DNA of 9,482 bases from CAYZEZ01 sp964477295 (GTDB lineage Bacteria; Bacteroidota; Bacteroidia; Bacteroidales; SM23-62), in assembly GCA_964477295.1 (NCBI GenBank), contig CAYZEZ010000198.1, positions 1-9,482 on the forward strand, read 5' to 3'. Of this stretch, positions 1 through 5,832 are shown piece by piece. The first letter of the stretch is position 1, and the number at the start of each line of letters is the position of its first letter. The notes beneath the pieces were generated by a model, which was given only the letters and a program-made list of their open reading frames with translations, searched no databases and had not been told where the DNA came from. A program made the translations under genes and the position numbers.

Positions 1-2
1 TA

Positions 3-1091
3 TTGCTTTCGATCCTGGCATTCTTATCATTGATTTCAATATTGGAGACTGAAAGGCCTTTATTAAAAGCCTTTCTCAGTGGCCTGTTCCTGGGAATAGC
101 AATTGGATTTCGATTACATTTTGTCCTATTGGCCTTCCCATTCGTATTATGTGTTTTATTATTTCTTAATCTATCTATATCATTAAAGCTGAAACTGTTA
201 TTATATTTTTCAGTGGGCACCTTTGTAGGCTTGATTCCAGTATTTATCTTATTCCTAATTGCACCTGACGGATTCATATTTGATATATTTCAATTCCATT
301 TCAAAATTGATAAGCAATTCTTAATACACCAAAAACGACTGTTTACTTTCTCGAAAAGGCTTGAAGATCTGTACGTCGAAATTCGCCGAACATGGCATAA
401 TTCAATTCTCTTGCTTGGGGTTATATTGTTAGTAGGCTTGAAGACACTCAGACTCATAAAAGACGAAGTTTTAAACTTTAAGATAAGTGTGATCTTAATA
501 TCATTGCCATTTCTAATATATCTTGCTATTGGAAAAATTCTAATATTACAATATTTATATCCATTAGCTATTTTTCTGATTCTTGGGACCTTTTATGGAC
601 TTGCCGCATTGAAGAAGTATGCAAATTTTGTCACTATACTCTTTTGCTTTTTATCAATACTTATGCTTTGGAAGGGAGATAAATTTCAGATAGCGGAGTT
701 GAAAAAGCCTGAGGATTGGAATGCACTTAGTCGTTATAAATGCAGTAGCTTAGTCGACGAAGCATTATCTGGTCCAGCAAAGATCTTAACACTTTCACCC
801 GCAGAGGTTATCGAAAGTGATTCAATTCATATATACAAAGAATTTGTAAGTAGTCCATTTACCTGGCGTACCTCATACCTGGTTCCGGATCATTTGAGAA
901 AGCAATTTAATATCATTTCAGAGAAAGAATTGAGCAATTTTCTACAAGAGAATCAACCGGATGCGATTTTCACAGGTTATGAACCTGAAGTATTGGAAAT
1001 GGGATTTATTGAATTTGCCCGCGAAAATGGATACACTGAAATAGATTTGCCGACTAAACGAGATCTTAAGCTTTATATAAGAAACGAATAA
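3..1091 (+). CDS. Membrane glycosyltransferase-like protein (GT-C/PMT type), 5'-truncated by window edge
   Basis: The reading frame is open from the window edge, so the N-terminus lies outside and the TTG at position 3 is not a real start. The visible 362 residues hold about eight hydrophobic segments (roughly residues 1-14, 22-38, 40-58, 65-87, 134-147, 161-176, 178-201 and 208-223), then a soluble C-terminal domain of about 135 residues ending in RDLKLYIRNE. Many membrane helices followed by an extracytoplasmic tail is the usual plan of GT-C glycosyltransferases (GT39/ArnT-like), which move sugars from lipid-phosphate donors onto glycans, lipids or proteins in the inner membrane. The segment GIAIGFRLHF (31-40) fits that family. 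The DxD/DE motif expected near the N-terminus of GT-C enzymes is off the window, so the activity is inferred. A polysaccharide polymerase or other multi-pass protein is the alternative. The gene ends 37 nt before the damaged protease gene. Confidence 0.6.
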   Translation: MLSILAFLSLISILETERPLLKAFLSGLFLGIAIGFRLHFVLLAFPFVLCVLLFLNLSISLKLKLLLYFSVGTFVGLIPVFILFLIAPDGFIFDIFQFHFKIDKQFLIHQKRLFTFSKRLEDLYVEIRRTWHNSILLLGVILLVGLKTLRLIKDEVLNFKISVILISLPFLIYLAIGKILILQYLYPLAIFLILGTFYGLAALKKYANFVTILFCFLSILMLWKGDKFQIAELKKPEDWNALSRYKCSSLVDEALSGPAKILTLSPAEVIESDSIHIYKEFVSSPFTWRTSYLVPDHLRKQFNIISEKELSNFLQENQPDAIFTGYEPEVLEMGFIEFARENGYTEIDLPTKRDLKLYIRNE

Positions 1092-1128
1092 TCTCTGGAA
1101 TTAATCCTAATTAATATTCCTGTTTTGA

Positions 1129-2112
1129 GTGGCACAATTCATTTTTGTTTTAATATTAAGGTGGGGGCAGGAGTGTTATTATAATGCTGAATGTCCTGAA
1201 TGTGTAGGTACAGATAATTGTGAAGATCAATGCTATCGTGCAGCAGTTGGATGTGTAGCAGTTGCTATGGGCCAAATTATGCGGTATCATGAGTATCCTG
1301 ACTATGGTTATGGAGATACATCCTATTATAGTGGTTATGAAAATTATTATATAGATGTTGACTTTGAAAATATATATTATAACTGGGTTGGAATGACAAG
1401 AACATTTTATTATATGCAACACCATAATGGTCCGATAGCATTGTATCATTGCGGTGCAAGTGTTGGAATGTCATATGGAGAATCAAGTGGTGCTATAACT
1501 CCACAAGCAATTAATGCACTAAAAAATCACTTTAATTATGCTGCTACCGCTGAATATGTAATTAAGGAAAACTATTCTTCTAGCCCTTGGATCCAAATTC
1601 TCAAAAGTGAACTTGATTCTGAACGTCCAATTCTTTACAGAGGACAGGGAACCGGATATCATGCCTGGGTATGTGATGGTTATGATAGTTACAATCGTTT
1701 CTTCATGAATTGGGGATGGGAAGGTATTGATAATGGATGGTATCCACTGAATGATTTAAATCCACCTAACCACGATAATTTTGAAGATCACCAAAAGGCA
1801 ATAATTAAGATTACACCACCAGAGTACGCAGAAATACCCTATAGTAATGGATTTGAGAGTGGAAGTTTTGATGAAAGTTGGATCACAAGGTGTCTTGATG
1901 GATATGGAAGGATGGTAATTACAAATAGTTACTATCCTCATTCTGGGAATTACCATATGACAATGGATGTAAGTCAAAGTGGCCACTATGCATGCAATGA
2001 AGCACTATTACTATTAGATTTAAGCGGACTTACAAATATTGAATTGAATTTTTGGTGGAAAGATTTTTCTGATGAGTATAATGAAGATAAGGATGGTGTA
2101 TTTTTCAGATGA
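1129..2112 (+). pseudogene. C10 (streptopain-like) cysteine protease, 5' fragment: catalytic domain plus start of a jelly-roll domain
   Basis: This fragment carries a peptidase C10 domain, the family of streptopain and Bacteroides/Prevotella proteases. The catalytic Cys is Cys42 in VGCVAVAMGQIM, followed by RYHEYP as in the family. The catalytic His is His178 in GYHAWVCDGY, and the MNWGWEG motif follows at 193-199. From about residue 236 (IPYSNGFESGSF) a MAM/jelly-roll-like beta domain begins and is cut off at the stop at 2110-2112. Two defects are visible. First, the frame starts at a GTG directly after a TGA (1126-1128), only about 11 residues before WGQECYYN, which normally opens the mature enzyme; the signal peptide and long inhibitory propeptide are absent and do not fit in the 37 nt before it. 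Second, the frame breaks at the T5 tract 2101-2105 and continues in the ORF at 2072-2926. Five Cys (16, 22, 25, 31, 35) precede the catalytic one. It is very AT-rich. Family assignment is firm; function of the gene as it stands is doubtful. Confidence 0.85.
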
Positions 2113-2926
2113 TGGAGGGGACAGTTTTGTGGAGGTCTATCCACTTGATGATCCTTCTGGTTGGGAATTAGTGGAATTGGATATTGATGAAATAGTATCA
2201 CAAAAACAACAATTGAATCTAACCTCAACATTTGTTATTAAATTTCAACAGTATGATAATTATAAGATACCATCAGATGGATTTGCTTTCGATGATATTG
2301 TAGTATTTGTACCATCAACACCAACCTATCCGGATCTTAGGATATTAAGTCAGAACGTAACTCCATCTACTGTATCTCCTGGTTCAAATATCACTGCTTC
2401 ATGTTATGTAAAAAACCAGGGAGATGCTGTTGCATCATCAAGCTATTTAAAATACTATTTATCTACAGACTGGACTTATAGTGGAAATGATGTTTATCTA
2501 GGTTATGATTATGTTCCTAGCCTGCAGCCTAATGCTTCAAGCTATGTAAGTGAATTACTTACAATTCCATCAAATACAGAAGATGGGGTATACTATATTC
2601 TGTTTTATGCTGATGCTAACCAAACAGTAGAAGAGAGTGATGAAAATAATAATATTGGTTTTTTTCGGATTAATGTTATGGATATGATGTTACGGACTAA
2701 TGTATATCCAAATCCTGCTGATGATCAATTTTTTATTGAATTACCGATGGGTGATATTTCATCAACAATTTCATTAATTGATACTGAAGGTATACTGGTT
2801 AAAGAATTTCATAGTCAGGAAAAGGTTATTAAGGTAAATACTAAGGATCTAATGTCTGGACAATATTTTATTCAAATAAGCATATTAAATGAAAAATATT
2901 CAAAGCAAATTCAAATTATTCACTGA
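2072..2926 (+). pseudogene. 3' fragment of the C10 protease: rest of jelly-roll domain, CARDB domain, T9SS sorting domain
   Basis: This is the continuation of the preceding gene in the next frame, not an independent protein. The ATG at 2072 and first residues are out-of-frame shadow; real coding in this frame starts at about 2099 with YFSDDGGDSF, which completes the DKDGVFF end of the upstream fragment. The rest of the jelly-roll domain runs to about residue 80 (FAFDDIVVF). A CARDB-like Ig fold covers about 88-201 (PDLRILSQNV... to ...ESDENNNIGFF), the usual adhesion or spacer module in secreted Bacteroidota proteins. A type A T9SS sorting domain covers about 207-284, starting at NVYPNPADDQ, and would direct export across the outer membrane and cleavage or anchoring at the surface. 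One extra T in the tract 2101-2105 would restore a full-length protein. The SBBP-repeat gene starts 47 nt downstream, also with a T9SS signal. Confidence 0.85.
2101..2105 (+). other. Frameshift site (T5 tract) splitting the C10 protease gene
   Basis: Upstream, the plus-1 frame reads DGVFFR then TGA. In the next frame the same bases read VYFSDDGGDSF and continue the same domain. Adding one T in this tract gives DGVFFSDDGGDSF without any break, so a one-base deletion, biological or from sequencing or assembly, is the simplest explanation. No slippery heptamer with a downstream stimulator is evident. Confidence 0.8.
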
Positions 2927-2973
2927 AATATAAATTGATAATAACTAAATAAAAGCAGGCGGATTATTAAATA

Positions 2974-4638
2974 ATGATAACAAAATATTTACTAAATATT
3001 TTTATCGGATTATTTTTATTCAACATACATTCATCTGTTTCTCAAGTTAGTCATTGGGAATGGGCCAGAAGATATGGTGGAGAAGGTGGGATTAAGATTG
3101 GAAATTCTATAACAATTGATGATGATAGGAACATTTATGTTGCTGGAAGTTTTTATGATTCTTTTTCAATTGGGAACATTACGTTACATTCCAATGGAGA
3201 TACAGATGCATTTGTAGCAAAATTTAATGAAGCAGGAAAATTGTTTTGGATTAGTCAGGGTAGTGGTCCAATACAAAATGAGGCAACNNNNNNNNNNATC
3301 ACACTATTGGGTAATTATCTTTATGTCACAGGTTTTTTTGATCTTGAAATGACTTGTGAAGATGTTCATATTGAAGCAGATCATACACAAGCAATTTTTC
3401 TGGCAAAATATAATTTAGATGGAAAATTACTTTGGGTCCATAATGAAGGCCCAGGTGGATCTGCTTCATGTATACCTGGCTTAAAGATTACTAATTACAA
3501 TGATGAATATCTACTTTTGGCCGGTTGCTATATACACAAAGGAATAGATGAATCATATGATGATGATATTTTTATCGCAAAATATGATACGGCAGGTAAT
3601 AGGATTTGGTTTAAAAAGGAGGGTAGTAATTACTTTGAGGGTAGCTGGTCTATAGATGTTGATAATAATGGTTATATATACAACACTGGGCGCTTCAGGG
3701 ATACACTAATCTTTGGAGATAGATTAAAGAGTGATGAACCGGATACTATAGCTTCATATGGTGAAACTGATATTTATATTTCTAAATATGATTCATCATC
3801 TAATCTAGTTTGGTTAAAACAATTAGGTGGTGTTCTATGGGACTATGGTAATTCAATAGCATCCGATGCGGATGATGATATTTATGTTACAGGATCATTT
3901 TATGATACTGCAAATTTTATAGATACTACTCTAACTTCAAATGGACAAAATGATATTTTTATATTAAAGCTAAATTCTGACGGAAATAGAATTTGGTTGA
4001 AACAATTTGGTAGCACAGGGAAAGATTATGGATCATATGTTTACTCTGACAATAGAGATTATCTCTATTTAGTGGGAAATTTCCAGGAAACAATTTCAAT
4101 CGGGGACACTTTCCTTACTTCAAATTCTACATATGAATATTCCACTAATACCTTTATCGCAAAGTTTAAAGACTCGGGAACACTAGTTTGGGTAAAACAA
4201 TTAGGTAGCAAGTGGGATGTAATTGAAGGACTTGTTACAGGTAATAATGATAACGCTTATGTAACTGGAAGCATTTATTATTCAACTGTATATTTAGACA
4301 AATTGATACTTCCTCCGGTTGGTAATGCTGATTTCTTCATGGCAAAAATCTCTGAAAATCCAGTAATGATTGAAGAATTAAAAAGGAACTTTAAATTTAA
4401 CATATATCCAAACCCATGTAAGGAATATGCATATATCCAAATAAATGCTCATAAAAGTGGCAATTATTTTTTGGACGTTATATCTATAGCGGGTATTAGT
4501 ATTTTAAAGAAAAATTTGACCGATGCTGGATTTGAAACTAGGGAGCAATTGGAGTTATCTAATATTGATCCAGGAATATATTTCGTGAAGATTAGCGGAA
4601 ACAATTATTTCGAAACATTAAAACTTATTAAAAATTGA
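2974..4638 (+). CDS. Secreted SBBP-repeat (beta-propeller-like) protein with T9SS sorting domain
   Basis: The protein starts with a signal peptide (residues 1-24, hydrophobic core YLLNIFIGLFLF, ending SVSQ). It is followed by seven imperfect repeats of about 55-70 residues with the pattern: Ser-Ile-x-x-Asp...IYVTGSF...D.FIAKY...G..lW.KQ.G. Clear copies include IYVAGSFYDS, LYVTGFFDLE, IYVTGSFYDT, LYLVGNFQET and AYVTGSIYYS, each followed by a W.K/W.. strand closing with a Gly. This is the SBBP/seven-bladed propeller plan. The last 82 residues (473-554, starting FKFNIYPNP, ending TLKLIKN) are a type A T9SS sorting domain. It is probably exported to the cell surface or released; the ligand or substrate is unknown and no catalytic motif is visible. 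The 10-N gap falls in repeat 2. It lies 47 nt after the broken protease and shares its AT-rich composition. No clear promoter is seen directly before it. Confidence 0.85.
   Translation: MITKYLLNIFIGLFLFNIHSSVSQVSHWEWARRYGGEGGIKIGNSITIDDDRNIYVAGSFYDSFSIGNITLHSNGDTDAFVAKFNEAGKLFWISQGSGPIQNEAXXXXITLLGNYLYVTGFFDLEMTCEDVHIEADHTQAIFLAKYNLDGKLLWVHNEGPGGSASCIPGLKITNYNDEYLLLAGCYIHKGIDESYDDDIFIAKYDTAGNRIWFKKEGSNYFEGSWSIDVDNNGYIYNTGRFRDTLIFGDRLKSDEPDTIASYGETDIYISKYDSSSNLVWLKQLGGVLWDYGNSIASDADDDIYVTGSFYDTANFIDTTLTSNGQNDIFILKLNSDGNRIWLKQFGSTGKDYGSYVYSDNRDYLYLVGNFQETISIGDTFLTSNSTYEYSTNTFIAKFKDSGTLVWVKQLGSKWDVIEGLVTGNNDNAYVTGSIYYSTVYLDKLILPPVGNADFFMAKISENPVMIEELKRNFKFNIYPNPCKEYAYIQINAHKSGNYFLDVISIAGISILKKNLTDAGFETREQLELSNIDPGIYFVKISGNNYFETLKLIKN
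3288..3297. other. Assembly gap (10 Ns) inside the SBBP-repeat gene
   Basis: Ten unknown bases interrupt repeat 2 between IQNEA and ITLLGNYLYVTGFF. The frame is the same on both sides, and three to four residues are what repeats 5 and 6 have at this point (DYGNSIASD, DYGSYVYSD), so the gap length seems about right. A fixed-size scaffold placeholder cannot be excluded. Confidence 0.95.
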
Positions 4639-5054
4639 TAAAATTTGAACCTGCATTCACCTGATAACATGTGAAGACTTACTCTTTTTCAGGCCTTTTT
4701 TAATAACATCCTAAAATGAGATTTATGTGCGTCGTAAGCTAAATCAGAATTTTTTCGGGTAAATGATTAAGGTGTAGTTTCATATAAAAATCCTCCCTTT
4801 ATTTGAAATAACCTAAATTTACATAGCAATTGTAGGATTCTGCCGGTAGAGATTTCACGTGAAACTCCGTTTACGGTGATTCATAGATAGATAGGCGCTT
4901 CCCCGTTTTTCAGAGGTCTTGATCTTTTCAGCCAAAATAGCTGCGTAAATGTTTGTCTGTTCGTGGTCACTGAATTTTAATGGTTTAACACTGATAAATC
5001 TATGAAATGAGGGCGGACAAGTAAAGTGTAAACCTCAGTAAACTAAGGTATTCT
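4639..5054. other. Non-coding stretch after the SBBP-repeat gene
   Basis: About 400 nt without a convincing ORF, RNA gene or strong terminator on either strand. The only distinct item is the parS-like palindrome at 4853-4864. A weak CCTGA/TCAGG pair (4660-4664, 4689-4693) before a T-run near 4695-4701 might be a poor terminator for the upstream gene, but its loop is too long to call. Confidence 0.6.
4851..4866. promoter_or_regulatory. parS-like palindrome (candidate ParB site)
   Basis: A perfect 12-bp palindrome, TTTCACGTGAAA, lies at 4853-4864 and is followed by C. Against the widely conserved parS consensus TGTTTCACGTGAAACA the 16-mer GATTTCACGTGAAACT matches at 13 positions, with all mismatches at the outer ends. 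ParB binds such sites and loads SMC near replication origins. Nothing else here suggests an origin and no parA/parB gene is in the window, so it may be a lone distal site, a binding site for another CACGTG-reading protein, or chance. Confidence 0.4.
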
Positions 5055-5104
5055 GTCTTATTCGGTGTCCCGATTTTTTTTAAGTTTGGGACACCGAATA
5101 GGAC
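5055..5104. repeat. 17-bp inverted repeat with 16-nt spacer
   Basis: Left arm GTCTTATTCGGTGTCCC (5055-5071) and right arm GGGACACCGAATAGGAC (5088-5104) pair at 16 of 17 positions, separated by a T-rich 16-nt spacer (5072-5087). It lies in non-coding DNA. It could fold as a long hairpin, bind a dimeric regulator, or be the pair of ends of a lost or very short mobile element. No T-run follows either arm, so it is not a typical terminator. Confidence 0.75.
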
Positions 5105-5111
5105 ATGGATA

Positions 5112-5128
5112 GGATACCGAAATAGGCC
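5112..5128 (+). repeat. Third, degenerate copy of the 5088-5104 arm
   Basis: GGATACCGAAATAGGCC aligns with the right arm GGACACCGAATAGGAC with one inserted A and two substitutions, in direct orientation 7 nt after it. Three related motifs within 75 bp (one inverted, two direct) look more like a set of binding sites or decaying repeat ends than a single hairpin. Confidence 0.5.
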
Positions 5129-5147
5129 TTATTCTACCTGGGTGGGC

Positions 5148-5186
5148 AAAAAAAATCCTGTAAAAAGGGCTTATTTACAGGATTTT
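5148..5186 (-). terminator. Rho-independent terminator, strongest on the minus strand
   Basis: Perfect 13-bp inverted repeat AAAATCCTGTAAA (5152-5164) / TTTACAGGATTTT (5174-5186) with a 9-nt loop. Read on the minus strand the stem is followed by an eight-T tract (the A-run 5148-5155 on the plus strand), the standard intrinsic terminator form. It lies beyond the tRNA-tail copy at 5204-5225, as if it once ended a transcript that included it. Confidence 0.65.
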
Positions 5187-5203
5187 ACTTTAGAATACCG
5201 ATT

Positions 5204-5225
5204 TTTCAGCGGAGAAAGAGGGATT
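5204..5225 (-). repeat. 22-bp copy of the tRNA-Ser 3' end (att-like or tRNA remnant)
   Basis: This stretch is identical to 5392-5413, which covers the T-arm and acceptor 3' strand of tRNA-Ser plus a few bases beyond it. After position 5225 the similarity stops: there is GGATTACTCGCC instead of GGATTCGAACC, and no D-arm or anticodon arm can be found, so this is not a second tRNA. It may be an attachment-site scar of an integrative element that used the tRNA 3' end, or the tail of a duplicated tRNA. The overlapping plus-strand ORF at 5142-5357 is judged not to be a gene. Confidence 0.7.
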
Positions 5226-5265
5226 ACTCGCCGCTTCGCGTCTCATGATCCCGTACTGGAGGTCC

Positions 5266-5400
5266 CTGCTAAAACAAACCAATCCTTACGGATCCTTTTC
5301 ATTTTCAGTCGGCTCATAATTGAAAGCAAGCTTTCATTATTCCCCTCTTTCAAATAAAAAATCCCCCCGATAAATCGGGAGGATTGGTTTGTTTCAGCGG
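5266..5400. repeat. 20-bp inverted repeat flanking the tRNA-Ser terminator region
   Basis: CTGCTAAAACAAACCAATCC (5266-5285) is the reverse complement, at 18 of 20 positions, of the segment 5381-5400, which runs from the terminator stem to the tRNA acceptor end. Between the arms lie a hairpin at 5317-5341 (GAAAGC/GCTTTC core, 11 bp with one bulged T) and the tRNA terminator. A GAAAGAGGG / CCCTCTTTC pair (near 5214-5223 and 5342-5350) crosses this pairing, so alternative folds are possible. Confidence 0.65.
5354..5384 (-). terminator. Rho-independent terminator of tRNA-Ser
   Basis: Arms ATCCCCCCGAT (5361-5371) and ATCGGGAGGAT (5374-5384) pair at 10 of 11 positions. On the minus strand the GC-rich stem is followed by a T-run (plus-strand A-run 5356-5361). 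It begins 14 nt beyond the tRNA discriminator base, fitting termination of a single-tRNA transcript. Confidence 0.8.
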
Positions 5401-5413
5401 AGAAAGAGGGATT
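5392..5413 (-). repeat. 22-bp repeat, copy within the tRNA-Ser 3' end
   Basis: This is the partner of the identical stretch at 5204-5225, in direct orientation 188 bp apart. It spans the 3' T-stem strand, the acceptor 3' strand, the discriminator G (5398) and six following bases, the segment usually kept when a tyrosine recombinase uses a tRNA as attachment site. Confidence 0.75.
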
Positions 5414-5484
5414 CGAACCCCCGGTACGCTCGCGCGTACAACGGTTTTCAAGACCGCCGCATTCGACCACTCTGCCATTTCTCC
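5398..5484 (-). tRNA. tRNA-Ser, anticodon UGA
   Basis: All parts of a class II (long variable arm) tRNA are present on the minus strand. The acceptor strands GGAGAAA and TTTCTCC pair fully and are followed by discriminator G, typical of serine tRNAs. The D-arm is GCA/TGC. The anticodon stem GCGGT/ACCGT encloses the loop CTTGAAA with anticodon TGA at complement 5448-5450, reading UCN codons with A or G preferred. The variable arm GTACGC-GCGA-GCGTAC is a six-pair hairpin, and the T-arm has the TTCGAAT loop. CCA is not encoded (GCTG follows), as in many Bacteroidota, so it must be added after transcription. The gene has its own promoter and terminator. Spurious ORFs cross it on both strands. Confidence 0.97.
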
Positions 5485-5485
5485 T

Positions 5486-5517
5486 TTGAGGCCTCAATAA
5501 CAGACGTTTCTGTTATT
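5486..5517 (-). other. Palindromic 5' leader of tRNA-Ser
   Basis: Two symmetric elements fill almost the whole space between the predicted transcription start (about 5520) and the tRNA 5' end. One is a perfect 12-bp palindrome TTGAGGCCTCAA (5486-5497). The other is a hairpin with 9-bp arms AATAACAGA / TCTGTTATT (5496-5517) and a 4-nt loop; they share two bases. No T-run follows. They may shape RNase P processing or be protein-binding sites; the role is unknown. Confidence 0.55.
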
Positions 5518-5526
5518 TCGCCGCTG

Positions 5527-5558
5527 CAAAAATAAGACGATTTTTCAAATGACACAAT
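5527..5558 (-). promoter_or_regulatory. Bacteroidota-type promoter for tRNA-Ser
   Basis: On the minus strand, ATTG (complement 5555-5558) stands 20 nt before TATTTTTG (complement 5527-5534), matching the -33 TTTG / -7 TAnnTTTG pattern of Bacteroidota primary sigma factor. Transcription would start near 5520, about 35 nt ahead of the mature tRNA. Confidence 0.6.
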
Positions 5559-5600
5559 TATCTGTAAAAATGAATATTATATTATGTTCATAGTCATAAA

Positions 5601-5771
5601 ATGTCGATTTTTTATCTTTCTGAAGTGTCCATTCTGCGCGAATTACATGATGGTGACCCTCTAAAAAGGCCTGTTTACGGTAGTTTTGAACAGGTTTGTG
5701 AACAAAACCCCTGTATTTATCAACAAATCCGCAAATTTTTTTACCCTAAACTTGCTAAAGATGAGAAATAG
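5601..5771 (+). CDS. Possible small protein of 56 residues, unknown function
   Basis: An ATG at 5601 opens a 56-codon frame ending with TAG at 5769-5771. It begins MSIFYLSEVSILRELHDGDP, contains PVYGSFEQVCEQNPC, and ends FFYPKLAKDEK. The composition is mixed and charged, with two Cys, no signal peptide and no membrane segment; I recognise no family. It fills most of the space between the divergent tRNA-Ser and HU promoters. Against it being real: no convincing -7 box precedes it, and its last codons overlap the -33 box of the HU promoter. It may be a genuine small gene, a gene remnant, or chance. Confidence 0.3.
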   Translation: MSIFYLSEVSILRELHDGDPLKRPVYGSFEQVCEQNPCIYQQIRKFFYPKLAKDEK

Positions 5772-5781
5772 TCTATATTTG
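5751..5781 (+). promoter_or_regulatory. Bacteroidota-type promoter for the HU gene
   Basis: CTTG (5751-5754), a 19-nt spacer and TATATTTG (5774-5781) fit the -33/-7 consensus well. Transcription should start near 5788, giving an AT-rich untranslated leader of about 45 nt that ends in ACTTATTATTATG. The leader has no Shine-Dalgarno sequence, as is usual for highly expressed Bacteroidota genes. Confidence 0.7.
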
Positions 5782-5832
5782 TAGACAGTATAACAAGTTC
5801 AATAATTTTACTAACCCTAAAAACTTATTATT

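Noticed and set aside
1097..1120. GGAATTAAT...ATTAATATTCC hairpin after the membrane protein gene
   Set aside because: AT-rich stem with a bulge and only a short T stretch after it; too weak to call a terminator.
1129..4638. Horizontally acquired island of AT-rich genes
   Set aside because: The low GC content is common in T9SS-exported Bacteroidota proteins; no integrase, transposase or flanking repeats were found around these genes.
4660..4701. Terminator for the SBBP-repeat gene (CCTGA/TCAGG plus T-run)
   Set aside because: Five-pair stem with a 24-nt loop is not convincing.
5142..5357. Plus-strand ORF of 71 codons over the tRNA-tail copy
   Set aside because: It starts with codons in a terminator A-run and reads through the 22-bp tRNA copy, two hairpin regions and an inverted repeat; translation of structural RNA-type DNA, not a gene.
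5243..5497. Minus-strand ORF of 84 codons covering tRNA-Ser
   Set aside because: It is a translation of the tRNA gene and its terminator, a well-known type of spurious ORF.
5717..5725. TTATCAACA resembling a DnaA box
   Set aside because: Single site with one mismatch to TTATCCACA; no cluster or AT-rich unwinding region, so no origin claim despite the parS-like site.
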